DNA of 64,000 bases from DASUPK01 sp963774305. GTDB lineage: Bacteria; Actinomycetota; Thermoleophilia; Solirubrobacterales; 70-9. The notes under the pieces were generated by a model, which saw nothing but the letters and a program-made list of their open reading frames with translations, had not been told where the DNA came from and searched no databases. Within the stretch, counting starts at the first letter, position 1; each line of letters starts with the position of its first letter. The DNA lies in assembly GCA_963774305.1 (NCBI GenBank), contig CAVZEM010000011.1, positions 434,001 through 498,000 of the forward strand. Direction: 5' to 3'. This document shows, in pieces, positions 16,459 through 23,882 of this stretch. A program made the position numbers and the translations under genes.

Positions 16459-17210
16459 TAGCCCTCGGAGAGGATCTTCGCCTTCTCCCGCTCGAACTCT
16501 GAGTCGGTGAGGGCTCCGGACTCGCGAAGCTTCTGCAGCCGCTCGAGCTTCGCGATCTGCCCGCCCGTTCCACCCCCGGCGGTTGCCGTGGCTCCCGTCG
16601 AGCCCCAGGGCAGCCGGTTGCTGAGCTGCTGCATGGCGCGCGCCTGGTTCAGCCCGGCGCTCATGCGCGACATCACTCCTCCGCCCATCCCGCCCATTCC
16701 GGCGGTGGCCGACGCGGTGGCCGGTCGCTCATCCCGCTTGCCGAACCCCTTCACCAGCCCCCAGAGCGACATCAGCAGCGCGGGTACCCCCATCACCAGG
16801 AAGACGCCGCCGACGATGAGGCCGCCGAGCTGGCCGCCGCTCGAGTCCTGAATCTGCTGGTTGCTCAGCGAAGCGATCAGCGAGGTGGCCCCGGTGGCGG
16901 TGAAGAAGAGGCCCCAGGCGAAGAGCCCGAAGCTGAAGCTGCTCGCGTAGTTCAGGGGCCGGTCCCTGTCCCAGGGCGGATCGCCGCGGAAGGCGAAGAT
17001 CCCGGCCCCGATCAGCCCGCCGAAGATCCCGGCCATCAGCAGCAGGATGTCCGTCCCGGTTCCGGACGGACAGGGCTGCGAGATCTGGTACGGCGTATTC
17101 CCCGACGCGCACGTCCCGGTCTCGAGCAGCGAGACGAGCTTGACGTTGAAGAGCACGATCCCGCCGAAGAACATGGCAAGCCCGACCGGCGCTTTGAACA
17201 GATATCCCAT
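16458..17210 (-). CDS. Membrane protein with C-terminal SHOCT domain
   Basis: A 250-residue protein with about four membrane helices: VGLAMFFGGIVLFNVKLV, DILLLMAGIFGGLIGAGIFAF, FGLFAWGLFFTATGATSLIA and IVGGVFLVMGVPALLMSLWG. After a Gly/Met-rich linker the last 30 residues form a SHOCT domain (LERLQKLRESGALTDSEFER), a short oligomerisation-type module found at the ends of many bacterial proteins. The extracytoplasmic loop holds two Cys (TGTCASG, QPCPSG). The function is unknown. A hairpin-rich R1 copy touches its stop codon. Confidence 0.75.
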   Translation of the reverse strand: MGYLFKAPVGLAMFFGGIVLFNVKLVSLLETGTCASGNTPYQISQPCPSGTGTDILLLMAGIFGGLIGAGIFAFRGDPPWDRDRPLNYASSFSFGLFAWGLFFTATGATSLIASLSNQQIQDSSGGQLGGLIVGGVFLVMGVPALLMSLWGLVKGFGKRDERPATASATAGMGGMGGGVMSRMSAGLNQARAMQQLSNRLPWGSTGATATAGGGTGGQIAKLERLQKLRESGALTDSEFEREKAKILSEG

Positions 17211-17336
17211 CTCCCCGGCGGGAGACTAACCCCCGGGATCGACAGCTGCCAAGCGCGGCTGGGCGTAGCCACCCCGGTCGGCCTGCCAGATTCGATGTGG
17301 CGGCGCGACGACCCGACCCACCGTCTCCAAGGCGCA

Positions 17337-17365
17337 GAGGGGCGGGGCCGCAAGCCCCGCCCCTC
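17337..17365 (-). terminator. Strong hairpin terminator
   Basis: A perfect 12-base stem, GAGGGGCGGGGC with GCCCCGCCCCTC, and a five-base loop CGCAA. It starts 26 bases after the stop codon of the minus-strand gene at 17391. There is no T-run, as is common in high-GC actinobacteria. Confidence 0.75.
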
Positions 17366-17390
17366 ATTCGCTGTTCTTACGCCGTCGTGC

Positions 17391-17942
17391 CTACTCGAAC
17401 CAGGCGTAGACGTCCTGCACGCTGGCTATCCCGGCGACCTGGACGGCGGCATCCTGGAACCCAGACGGGCATCCAAGAGTCACCGCATCGGCACCGACTG
17501 CGACCTGAGCCGACTGAATCGGCGGTGCACCGGCTCCCACTCCCCGCCCGACCACCGCGGTGGTCGGGGTGAAGGTCAGGTCGAGGCAGGCCACGTTGGG
17601 CACCGGCTTGTTGATGTTGTTCACGCCGCGGCTCTGCGACGGGACGTAGGTACCCGCAGAGTTGAAGCGAACGAACGCGGTCGGCACTGCGAGGGATCCG
17701 AGCTTCCCGGCGGTGACGGCACCGTCCTTGATCTTCTTCTCGCTCACCGCGCTATCGGCGATCTTCTGCTCGGTTATGGCGTTGTTCTTGACGTTCTTGG
17801 TCTTGACCGAGTTCTTGCCGAGCTTGATCGCCGCGAAGGTGCCGGCGGTCGTCGCCATGACAAGAGCCAGGATGCTGATGACCAGAGCCGCCTTGGCGGT
17901 TGGGCTTGCGTTCCTCAAACCGATCTCCTTTTTCGCCCCCAT
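17391..17942 (-). CDS. Membrane-anchored or exported protein with short beta-helix-type repeats
   Basis: A 183-residue protein of a type common in Solirubrobacterales, with no known function. A basic N-terminus is followed by one hydrophobic segment (AALVISILALVMATTAGTFA), either a signal peptide or an anchor. Next comes a repeat of about 14 residues in the pattern N-[AS]-[IV]-x2-x-K-[IL] (NNAITEQKIADSAVSEKKI, then KDGAVTAGKLGSLAV), resembling trimeric beta-helix stalks. The C-terminal half is a small beta domain (AFVRFNSAGTYV, VACLDLTFTP, AGIASVQDVYAWFE). I chose ATG 17940-17942 because upstream in-frame residues are not protein-like. Confidence 0.7.
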   Translation of the reverse strand: MGAKKEIGLRNASPTAKAALVISILALVMATTAGTFAAIKLGKNSVKTKNVKNNAITEQKIADSAVSEKKIKDGAVTAGKLGSLAVPTAFVRFNSAGTYVPSQSRGVNNINKPVPNVACLDLTFTPTTAVVGRGVGAGAPPIQSAQVAVGADAVTLGCPSGFQDAAVQVAGIASVQDVYAWFE

Positions 17943-18105
17943 TTTGCGGCTCGGGGAACAGCGAATCGCTCTGCATCTGAATCCCTCTCCCCGAGCTAGC
18001 GAGAACCTATCCCGTCTGCCCCTTGGTTGCCCAGGTGCTGATCGTCCTTCCGTGCAAAGCGGCGCTTCCCAGCCGCGACTCGCGCGGGTGGCGTCGTAGG
18101 AGGGG

Positions 18106-18136
18106 CCCACGGGCGCGATTACTGAGCGCCCGTGGG
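18106..18136 (-). terminator. Hairpin downstream of msrA
   Basis: Perfect 11-base inverted repeat CCCACGGGCGC / GCGCCCGTGGG with a nine-base loop. It begins 44 bases beyond the msrA stop codon on the minus strand and precedes the next gene's leader, so termination of msrA is the simplest reading. Confidence 0.65.
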
Positions 18137-18179
18137 AAGTTCCTACGGCGACAGGACCCGCGCGCCCAGCGCCCGGTCC

Positions 18180-18695
18180 CTAAACGGCGGCCTGGCGGTG
18201 CGGCAGCTTCCAGTCGGGCCGCGGGAAATGGCAGGTGTACCCGTTCGGGTAGTGCTGCAGGTAGTCCTGGTGCTCGGGCTCCGCCTCCCAGAACGGGCCG
18301 GCCTCGCTCACCTCGGTGACGACCTTGCCCGGCCAGAGGCCGGAGGCGTCGACGTCGGCGATCGTGTCCTCCGCCACCCGGCGCTGCTCATCGCTCGTAT
18401 AGAAGATCTCCGAGCGGTAGCTCGAGCCGATGTCGTTGCCCTGTCGATCCTTGGTGCTCGGATCGTGGATCTGGAAGAAGAACTCGAGGATGTCCCGGTA
18501 GGAGATCCGCTCCGGGTCGAAGACGATCTCGACGGCCTCGGCATGGCCGGGGTGGTTCCCGTAGGTCGGGTTCGCGTTCTCCCCGCCGGTGTATCCGACG
18601 CGGGTCGAGATGACGCCGTCGCGCTTGCGAAGCAGCTCCTGCACGCCCCAGAAGCACCCTCCAGCGAGGATCGCGGTCTCGGTGTTGTCTGTCAC
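18180..18695 (-). CDS. msrA: Peptide-methionine (S)-S-oxide reductase
   Basis: A 171-residue MsrA, which reduces the S form of methionine sulfoxide in proteins and free in the cytoplasm. The active-site motif GCFWG is at residues 13-17 with catalytic Cys14. The family segment VGYTGGENANPTYGNHPGHAE (split here: GYTGG at 34-38, then HPGHAEAVE) and DPERISYRDILEFFFQIHDP are intact. The C-terminal resolving Cys found in some enzymes is present only as the single Cys in GYTCHFP. It is monocistronic by appearance, with a hairpin after it. Confidence 0.96.
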   Translation of the reverse strand: MTDNTETAILAGGCFWGVQELLRKRDGVISTRVGYTGGENANPTYGNHPGHAEAVEIVFDPERISYRDILEFFFQIHDPSTKDRQGNDIGSSYRSEIFYTSDEQRRVAEDTIADVDASGLWPGKVVTEVSEAGPFWEAEPEHQDYLQHYPNGYTCHFPRPDWKLPHRQAAV

Positions 18696-18771
18696 GGCGA
18701 AGCTCCTTCCGTCGAGGTGATCCGTACCCCACAGTCCATCGTAGGGCCGTCCCGTTACTGGTCCGAAGGGC

Positions 18772-19263
18772 TCACATGCCGGGCATCGGCTGCCGGACCC
18801 AGGGGGTCAGGGCGCGCACGAACCGCCGCCACCGGTAGCGCCGCAGCGCCTTCCGGACGAGCTCCTTGTCGTGCGGATAGGTGAGCAGCTCATCGGCCTC
18901 ATCCAGCGTCACCCAGCGGAGCTCGTCGACCTCGTCGTGCGAGGAGAACTCGCCCTTGATCGGCTCCATCAGCCAGTAGCGGACCAGCTTCCGCCGTGAC
19001 TTCCGGTCCAGGTAGGAGACGTGCGGCAGCTCCGGCCCGATCTCGCATTCGTAGCCGGTCTCCTCCCGGACCTCACGCAACGCCGCCTCGCGCCAGCCCT
19101 CCCCCTCTTCCAGCTTGCCCTTCGGCAGCGACCAGTCGCCGTACTTGGGACGGTGGATCACAGCCACCCGGGTGCGACCCTCCTCGTCCCGGCGCACCAC
19201 CACCCCGCCGGCCGCCGTGATGTCCGGCTTGCCGTCCGCCAGGTCATAGTCGTCTCGCGCCAC
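18772..19263 (-). CDS. Nudix hydrolase
   Basis: A 163-residue Nudix protein that hydrolyses a nucleoside diphosphate linked to another group. The Nudix box runs from Gly49 to about residue 71 with the metal-binding REVREETG intact. SAAGG-type start (ITAAGGVVVRR) and the WSLPKGKLE segment are typical of the MutT/Ap4A-like group found in actinobacteria, often fused to a histidine phosphatase; that domain is absent here. A very basic C-terminus (RKALRRYRWRRFVR) ends the protein. Substrate unknown. It is 30 bases downstream of the next membrane protein gene on the same strand. Confidence 0.88.
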   Translation of the reverse strand: MARDDYDLADGKPDITAAGGVVVRRDEEGRTRVAVIHRPKYGDWSLPKGKLEEGEGWREAALREVREETGYECEIGPELPHVSYLDRKSRRKLVRYWLMEPIKGEFSSHDEVDELRWVTLDEADELLTYPHDKELVRKALRRYRWRRFVRALTPWVRQPMPGM

Positions 19264-19293
19264 GGCTGCAGACTACGGATCCGGGACGGCGGC

Positions 19294-19968
19294 CTAGACC
19301 CACTCCAGGATGACGCCGAAGAGGAGCACCGAGACGACCACGATCGCCGCCATGGCTCCGACGATCCGCAGCCGCGAGCGATTGTCCGGCCGGTCGTAGA
19401 CATAGCCCGCGATCAGGAAGAACCACAGGTAGCCGAAGACGACGATCAGCGGGACGCAGGGGAAGTTCCACCACCAGTAGTCCCAGTGGAAGTAGCCGGT
19501 CCCGTGCAGGAGCACCTCGACGAAGGTGGCGAAGATCGAGAACCCGAGGCCGATCGCCAGCCGGTTCGGCATCCCCAGCAGCTTCTGCCGCGGATCCGGC
19601 GGCAGCGCCTTCGCGTAGATCACCCCCGAGATCGCGAACATCAGGGAGATCTCGATCGTCAGGCCGATCAGGATCAGATACGCGGTGTCGCCGGTCACGG
19701 TCCAGAGCGCCGCGCGGTGGGAGAAGTGAAGGATCAGGGAGTTGGCGATCTCGTTGATCCAGTCCGCGAGCCAGAAGGCGACCCCGGCGAGAATCACGTC
19801 CCAGCGCCTGCGCTCCACCTCGACCGCGTAGACGTAGATCACCAGCGTCAGCAGGGTCACCACGTACCACTTGAACTGGTGCTCGTCGCGCAGCAGGTGC
19901 TGGGCCTGCAGCGTGAAGTCGGTGACCGAGGTCAGCGGCACATGGGCGACTCTATCCGCGACCCCCAT
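19294..19968 (-). CDS. Polytopic membrane protein, function unknown
   Basis: A 224-residue protein with about six membrane helices (for example FKWYVVTLLTLVIYVYAVEV, TAYLILIGLTIEISLMFAIS, CVPLIVVFGYLWFFLIAGYV and AMAAIVVVSVLLFGVILEW). A striking aromatic stretch GYFHWDYWWWNFPC is predicted near a membrane face, and charged residues inside helices (WLADWINEI) hint at a binding site. I recognise no family. The start is uncertain: ATG 19968 leaves only 11 bases to the divergent DUF429 start, and a GTG at 19941 is equally possible. Confidence 0.65.
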   Translation of the reverse strand: MGVADRVAHVPLTSVTDFTLQAQHLLRDEHQFKWYVVTLLTLVIYVYAVEVERRRWDVILAGVAFWLADWINEIANSLILHFSHRAALWTVTGDTAYLILIGLTIEISLMFAISGVIYAKALPPDPRQKLLGMPNRLAIGLGFSIFATFVEVLLHGTGYFHWDYWWWNFPCVPLIVVFGYLWFFLIAGYVYDRPDNRSRLRIVGAMAAIVVVSVLLFGVILEWV

Positions 19969-19979
19969 ACCATCGCGGG

Positions 19980-20735
19980 GTGCGGACGCTCGGCATCGAC
20001 CTCGCGGCGCAGCCGGCCAACACCAGCGCCTGCGCGATCGACTGGGGGCCGAGCGTGCCCATCGTCTCGGACCTGCGGTCGGGCCTGGACGACGAGGCGC
20101 TCCTTGACGCGATCGCCGACGCCGACAAGGTCGGGATCGACGCGCCCTTCGGCTGGCCCGATGATTTCGTGGACGCCGTCGTCGCCCACCGCGACCGGGC
20201 CGGCTGGCCCGGCAGCGGCGAGGACCAGGACCTGTACCGATTCCACCTCAGCTTCCGAGCGACCGACCGCCGCCTGATCGAAGGCGGCGCCCGGCGGCCG
20301 CTCAGCGTCTCCACCGACCTGATCGGCGTGGTCGCCATGCGCTGCGCCTACCTTCTGGACCGCCTCGCCGCAGGCGGCGAGCCAGTGGACCGGGCGGGCT
20401 CGGGCAAGGTGATCGAGGCCTATCCGGCTCCTGCACTGAGTACCTGGGGCCTCACCGCGGTCGGCTACAAGAGCCGCGTCGGGGTGGCGCGCATCCCGGA
20501 GCTCCTCTCCCGCGTCGAGGACGCGCTGGGAGGAATCGAGATGACCTCGCAGGAACGGCAGCTCGCCGGAGCCGACCACAACTGTTTCGACGCGCTGGTC
20601 GCCTCCCTCGTGGCGCGCGCCGCAGCACTCGGCCTGACCCAGGGACCGGAGTCCGACGAGGAGCGCGACCGCGCCGTGCGCGAAGGTTGGATCCACGTGC
20701 CGACCAATCCGCTGCCCGATCTGCTTGAGACATGA
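19980..20735 (+). CDS. DUF429 family protein (RNase H-like fold)
   Basis: A 251-residue DUF429 protein. The N-terminal GIDLAAQPANTSACAID, the IDAPFGWPDDFVDAV segment at about 52-66 and the C-terminal DHNCFDALVASLVARAAA (Asp near residue 199) give the acidic residues expected of a nuclease-like fold. Whether these proteins cut nucleic acid is not established. It is the first of four overlapping plus-strand genes: its stop overlaps the next ATG (ATGA), and the set ends at a terminator after the GHMP kinase. Starts with GTG at 19980. Confidence 0.82.
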   Translation: MRTLGIDLAAQPANTSACAIDWGPSVPIVSDLRSGLDDEALLDAIADADKVGIDAPFGWPDDFVDAVVAHRDRAGWPGSGEDQDLYRFHLSFRATDRRLIEGGARRPLSVSTDLIGVVAMRCAYLLDRLAAGGEPVDRAGSGKVIEAYPAPALSTWGLTAVGYKSRVGVARIPELLSRVEDALGGIEMTSQERQLAGADHNCFDALVASLVARAAALGLTQGPESDEERDRAVREGWIHVPTNPLPDLLET

Positions 20736-21484
20736 CCCGCCCCGGCGAGGAAAAGCTCTCGCTCCGGGAGGTATTCGACGAGATCCTCACCGTCTACCGG
20801 CGACACTGGCGCTTCTTGATACCCGCCGCGATCATCGTGCTGATTCCGCAGTCGATTGCCGACGGCGCACTGAACGGGGGAACGATCGACGGGATCAAGA
20901 GCATCGCGGACGTCGCGTTCGTCGGGGCCGTCCTGCTGACGGCCGTCGTCAACCTGATGGGGCAGGCCTTCTACGCCGGCCTCACGGCGGCGGCGGTGGT
21001 CGACTGGCGCGCCGGTCTGCCGCTGCCTCCACTTCGCAAGCTGATCGCCGCGCTGCCGGTGGGAGGTCTGATCCTGCTCGACATCGTGGTGAGCCTCGGC
21101 TTGGCCATCGGCCTCCTTCTCCTGATCGTGCCGGGTCTGATCTTCCTGGCCTACGTCGGGATCTCGCCCGCCGTGATGAAGCTTGAGCACCTGGGAGTGT
21201 TCGCCGCGATGAGGAGGAGCGCCGAGCTGGTGCGCGGACATCTCCGCGCGGTGATCGTGCTCGTGGTCGGGGTGACCCTCTTCACCGAGCTCGCCGTCGA
21301 GGCGATCGTGCTTCCCTTCCATGGCCTCGGAGCGGTGACGGTTGTCAACCTGATCGCCGAGGGCCTCCTCCAGCCGTTCGAGGGCTTGGCGATCGCGGTG
21401 GTGGCGATCCGCCTGCTCGAGCTCCGAGGCGAGGCGCCCGCTCCCAGCACGATGGCGCGAGCGCTGGTGGGAGAGGAGGCCTGA
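20732..21484 (+). CDS. Membrane protein of the glycerophosphodiesterase-membrane-domain type
   Basis: A 250-residue protein with about six helices, such as WRFLIPAAIIVLIPQSI, ILLDIVVSLGLAIGLLLLI and AVIVLVVGVTLFTELAVEA. The phrase VPGLIFLAYVGISPAVMKLE followed by AMRRSAELVRGHL is typical of the YciC/GlyP-membrane family, which is of unknown role. It overlaps DUF429 by four bases and galU by one, so it is part of a tightly coupled operon with UDP-sugar genes, which suggests an envelope link. Confidence 0.75.
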   Translation: MTRPGEEKLSLREVFDEILTVYRRHWRFLIPAAIIVLIPQSIADGALNGGTIDGIKSIADVAFVGAVLLTAVVNLMGQAFYAGLTAAAVVDWRAGLPLPPLRKLIAALPVGGLILLDIVVSLGLAIGLLLLIVPGLIFLAYVGISPAVMKLEHLGVFAAMRRSAELVRGHLRAVIVLVVGVTLFTELAVEAIVLPFHGLGAVTVVNLIAEGLLQPFEGLAIAVVAIRLLELRGEAPAPSTMARALVGEEA

Positions 21485-22356
21485 TGGGACTGGTCGACGC
21501 CGTCGTGCCGGTGGCCGGACTGGGCACGCGCCTGCTGCCCGCGACCAAGTCCCAGCCCAAGGAGATGCTGCCGGTGGTCGGGAAGCCGGTCGTCCAGTAC
21601 GTCGTCGAGGAGCTCGCGGCGGCGGGAATCGGACGAATTCTGTTCGTCACCGGCAGGGGCAAGAGCTCCATCGAGGACCACTTCGACCCAGATCCGGAGC
21701 TGATCAGGACACTGCGGGAGGCCGGCAAGGAGGAGCTCCTCGCCGAGCTCGACTTCGAGCGGATGGGGCTCGACTTCCTCTACACGCGTCAGGCCGAGCC
21801 GAAGGGGCTCGGGGATGCGGTGGCCTGCGCCGAGCGCTTCGCCGGCGACCGGCCCTTCGCCCTCGCCTTGGGGGACTCGATTCTGGGTCAGGGCGACAGC
21901 TCGAGGGTGGTCGCGACGCTCGCGGACGCGCTCGACGAGAGGGGCGCGGTGGCGGCCCTCGCGGTCGAGGAGATCGATCCCTCCGAGGCCCCCAAGCGCG
22001 GCGTGGTCGTGCCGGCCGGGGAGGTCTCGGATGGGCCGTTCGATGTCGCCGGGATGGTCGAGAAGCCGGCAGCCGACGAGGCACCAAGTCGACTCGCGGT
22101 GGCCGCGCGGTATGTCCTGACCCCCGCGATCTTCCCGGCCCTGCGGCGGATCGAGGCCGACGCCAGCGGGGAGATCCAGCTGACCGATGCGATTGCCGCT
22201 CTGATCGACGCCGACGAGCGGGTGATCGGGTTGCGCCTGCCGGCCGGCGAGCGTCGCCACGACGTCGGCACGGTCGAGGGCTACTGCCGCACGTTCCTCG
22301 AGCTGGCGCTGGCGGATCCGCGATTTGGTGACCGCCTGCGCTCCCAACTCGGTTGA
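21484..22356 (+). CDS. galU: UTP--glucose-1-phosphate uridylyltransferase
   Basis: A 290-residue nucleotidyltransferase that makes UDP-glucose from UTP and glucose 1-phosphate. The N-terminal signature AGLGTRLLPATKSQPKEMLP (residues 12-31) holds the nucleotide-binding and catalytic residues. Downstream, QAEPKGLGDAVACAERF, ALGDSILGQG (Asp of the metal site) and GEIQLTDAIAAL are all family-typical. Length is normal. It is the third gene of the operon and shares a base with the gene before it; the sugar-kinase gene follows 10 bases later, suggesting that its true substrate could include other sugar 1-phosphates made by that kinase. Confidence 0.93.
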   Translation: MGLVDAVVPVAGLGTRLLPATKSQPKEMLPVVGKPVVQYVVEELAAAGIGRILFVTGRGKSSIEDHFDPDPELIRTLREAGKEELLAELDFERMGLDFLYTRQAEPKGLGDAVACAERFAGDRPFALALGDSILGQGDSSRVVATLADALDERGAVAALAVEEIDPSEAPKRGVVVPAGEVSDGPFDVAGMVEKPAADEAPSRLAVAARYVLTPAIFPALRRIEADASGEIQLTDAIAALIDADERVIGLRLPAGERRHDVGTVEGYCRTFLELALADPRFGDRLRSQLG

Positions 22357-22366
22357 GGGGAGCGCC

Positions 22367-23371
22367 GTGAAACTCGTCCGCGCCGAGGCGCCCGCGCGTG
22401 CCGCTCTGCTCGGCAATCCCTCTGACGCCTATGGCGGCCGCACGATCAGCTTCGCCTTCACCAACTTCGCGGCCCAGGTTGCGGTCTACGAGTGGCCGCG
22501 GCTCGAGATCGTGCCCGGGCCGTCCGATCACGCCAGCTTCGACGGCCTCGCGGATCTCGTCGCCGACGTCGAGGCGAACGGCTACTACGGCGGACTCCGC
22601 CTGGTGAAGGCCGCCGTCAAGCGCTTCGCCGACTGGTGCGGCGAGCGCTCGATCGAGTGCGATCGCCCGTTCTCGATCCGCTACGAGAGCACCATCCCCC
22701 GCGCCGTGGGCCTGGGCGGGTCGAGCGCGATCGTCATGGCCGTCCTGCGGGGGCTGCTCGCGTTCCACGAGATCGAGATCGCGCTCGAGGAGCTGCCGGA
22801 GCTGGCACTCTCGGCCGAGACCGGGGAGCTGGGGATCGCTGCCGGCCTTCAGGACCGGGTCGCGCAGGCCTACCGGGGGCTCACCTATATGGACTTCGAC
22901 CCGGAGCGCGAACGGCCGGCCTATGAACCGCTGGATCCGTCTCTGCTTCCCTCGCTGCGAATCGCCTACACGACCGGCCCGGGTCAGCCGTCGCATGACG
23001 CGCATCGGGCGGTCCGCGAGCGGTTCCTCACCGGCGACCGGGAGGTCACCTCGGCGATGGGCGCGATCGGGGAGCTCGCGGGCCGCGGCAGACAGGCCCT
23101 GCTCGATCGCGACGCCGAACGGCTCGGGTCGCTGATGCGAGAGAACCTGGAGCTGCGCCGGCGGATCTTCAGGCTCGAGTCCGACCACCTTCGCATGGCC
23201 GAGACCGCAGCCGACCTGGGCCTGCCCGCCAACTACGCCGGGTCGGGCGGCGCGATCGTCGTCCTGGTCGAGGATCCGGCCGCAATCGCCGAGCTCGGCC
23301 GGCGTCTCGGACCGGGATGCGCCGTGATCGAGCCACGCGTCGCCATCGGCGTCGTCGATCCCGGTCCCTGA
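22367..23371 (+). CDS. GHMP-superfamily sugar-1-kinase, glucuronokinase-like
   Basis: A 334-residue GHMP kinase. The phosphate-binding loop is PRAVGLGGSSAIVMAV, with GLGGSSA at 115-121. The N-terminal ARAALLGNPSDAYGGRTISF, the segment NGYYGGLRLVKA, the catalytic region AGLQDRVAQAY and the C-terminal YAGSGGAIVV are, as I recall them, close to plant glucuronokinases, which phosphorylate D-glucuronate at C1. That would feed a pyrophosphorylase, and galU lies directly upstream. The GTG start at 22367 follows GAGGGGAG; an earlier in-frame start would overlap galU. Other substrates (galactose, fucose, arabinose) remain possible. Confidence 0.78.
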   Translation: MKLVRAEAPARAALLGNPSDAYGGRTISFAFTNFAAQVAVYEWPRLEIVPGPSDHASFDGLADLVADVEANGYYGGLRLVKAAVKRFADWCGERSIECDRPFSIRYESTIPRAVGLGGSSAIVMAVLRGLLAFHEIEIALEELPELALSAETGELGIAAGLQDRVAQAYRGLTYMDFDPERERPAYEPLDPSLLPSLRIAYTTGPGQPSHDAHRAVRERFLTGDREVTSAMGAIGELAGRGRQALLDRDAERLGSLMRENLELRRRIFRLESDHLRMAETAADLGLPANYAGSGGAIVVLVEDPAAIAELGRRLGPGCAVIEPRVAIGVVDPGP

Positions 23372-23378
23372 ACAACAA

Positions 23379-23406
23379 ACGGGCCGCCTCTCCCAGGGCG
23401 GCCCGT
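23379..23406 (+). terminator. Terminator of the DUF429-galU-kinase operon
   Basis: ACGGGCCGCC (23379-23388) pairs perfectly with GGCGGCCCGT (23397-23406) over an eight-base loop, eight bases after the kinase stop codon. Confidence 0.8.
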
Positions 23407-23408
23407 GA

Positions 23409-23567
23409 GTCAAACGGCGGCGGGCGGGTGGTGGTTTCCTACTCCCCTTGGCGCCTCGCAGTCTGCCCGCCGCGCGGCCAACCGTCATCGGGAGGAACTC
23501 CGGGTTCGGGTCAGTAGTTCTCCCCAGTTCCGCAACACAGCGAGGCCGGAGCGATCGCTCCGGCCTC
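23409..23567 (+). ncRNA. Candidate structured small RNA between two terminators
   Basis: The 160 bases between the operon terminator and a second terminator hold no convincing gene but several stems: GCGGCGGGC (23417-23425) with GCCCGCCGC (23465-23473); GGGAGGAACT with AGTTCTCCCC near 23490-23525 (nine of ten pairs); and a closing hairpin at 23542-23567. This layout is that of a short independent transcript. No known RNA family is recognised and no promoter is certain, so it is only a candidate. Confidence 0.3.
23542..23567. terminator. Strong hairpin between a candidate RNA and csbD
   Basis: Perfect 11-base stem GAGGCCGGAGC / GCTCCGGCCTC with a GATC loop. On the plus strand it is followed by ATGTTTCCC; on the minus strand it lies 33 bases after the CsbD-like gene's stop. 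It can serve transcripts from both directions. Confidence 0.75.
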
Positions 23568-23599
23568 ATGTTTCCCTGCTTCAGCTGTTCAGCGGGCGG

Positions 23600-23785
23600 T
23601 CAGTCGCGAGAGTCGTCGGCGGTGCCGACCTTCCCCTTCACCTTGTCGGCAGCGTCATCGACCTTGTCCTTGAAGCTCGACACCGCGCGATCGATCTTGC
23701 CCTCGCGCTTGAGCTTTTCGTCGTCAGTGAGGTCGCCGGCCGCTTCCTTCGTACGGCCCTTCGCCTCATCGATGTGCTCACCCAT
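23600..23785 (-). CDS. CsbD family stress protein
   Basis: A 61-residue, highly charged protein of the CsbD family. It opens MGEHIDEAKGRTKEAAGDLT, the family signature, and continues with Lys/Asp-rich helices (KIDRAVSSFKDKVDDAADK). The exact role of CsbD proteins is unknown; in Bacillus subtilis csbD belongs to the SigB general stress regulon. A SigB-like promoter (GTTT, 15 bases, GGGTAC) lies just upstream here, which fits that history. GGGAGAT precedes the ATG. A bidirectional hairpin follows the gene. Confidence 0.9.
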   Translation of the reverse strand: MGEHIDEAKGRTKEAAGDLTDDEKLKREGKIDRAVSSFKDKVDDAADKVKGKVGTADDSRD

Positions 23786-23816
23786 TCTCGATCTCCCGTT
23801 TTCGCTCGCCCAATGA

Positions 23817-23841
23817 GTACCCGCCGCTCAATCTGAAAAAC
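23817..23841 (-). promoter_or_regulatory. SigB/SigF-like stress promoter for the CsbD gene
   Basis: On the minus strand GTTT (23841-23838) and GGGTAC (23822-23817) are separated by 15 bases, close to the SigB consensus GTTT-N13-15-GGGWAW. The start codon is 32 bases from the end of the -10 element. Identification is by eye and by the known stress regulation of csbD elsewhere. Confidence 0.6.
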
Positions 23842-23882
23842 AGGGAATGACAGATGCCCGGCAACGCGAGAAGATCAGCCCG

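Noticed and set aside
23490..23525. A tRNA with the T-loop-like GGGTTCGGGTC
   Set aside because: No acceptor stem, anticodon arm or D-arm could be formed around it; the local pairing is a simple stem-loop.
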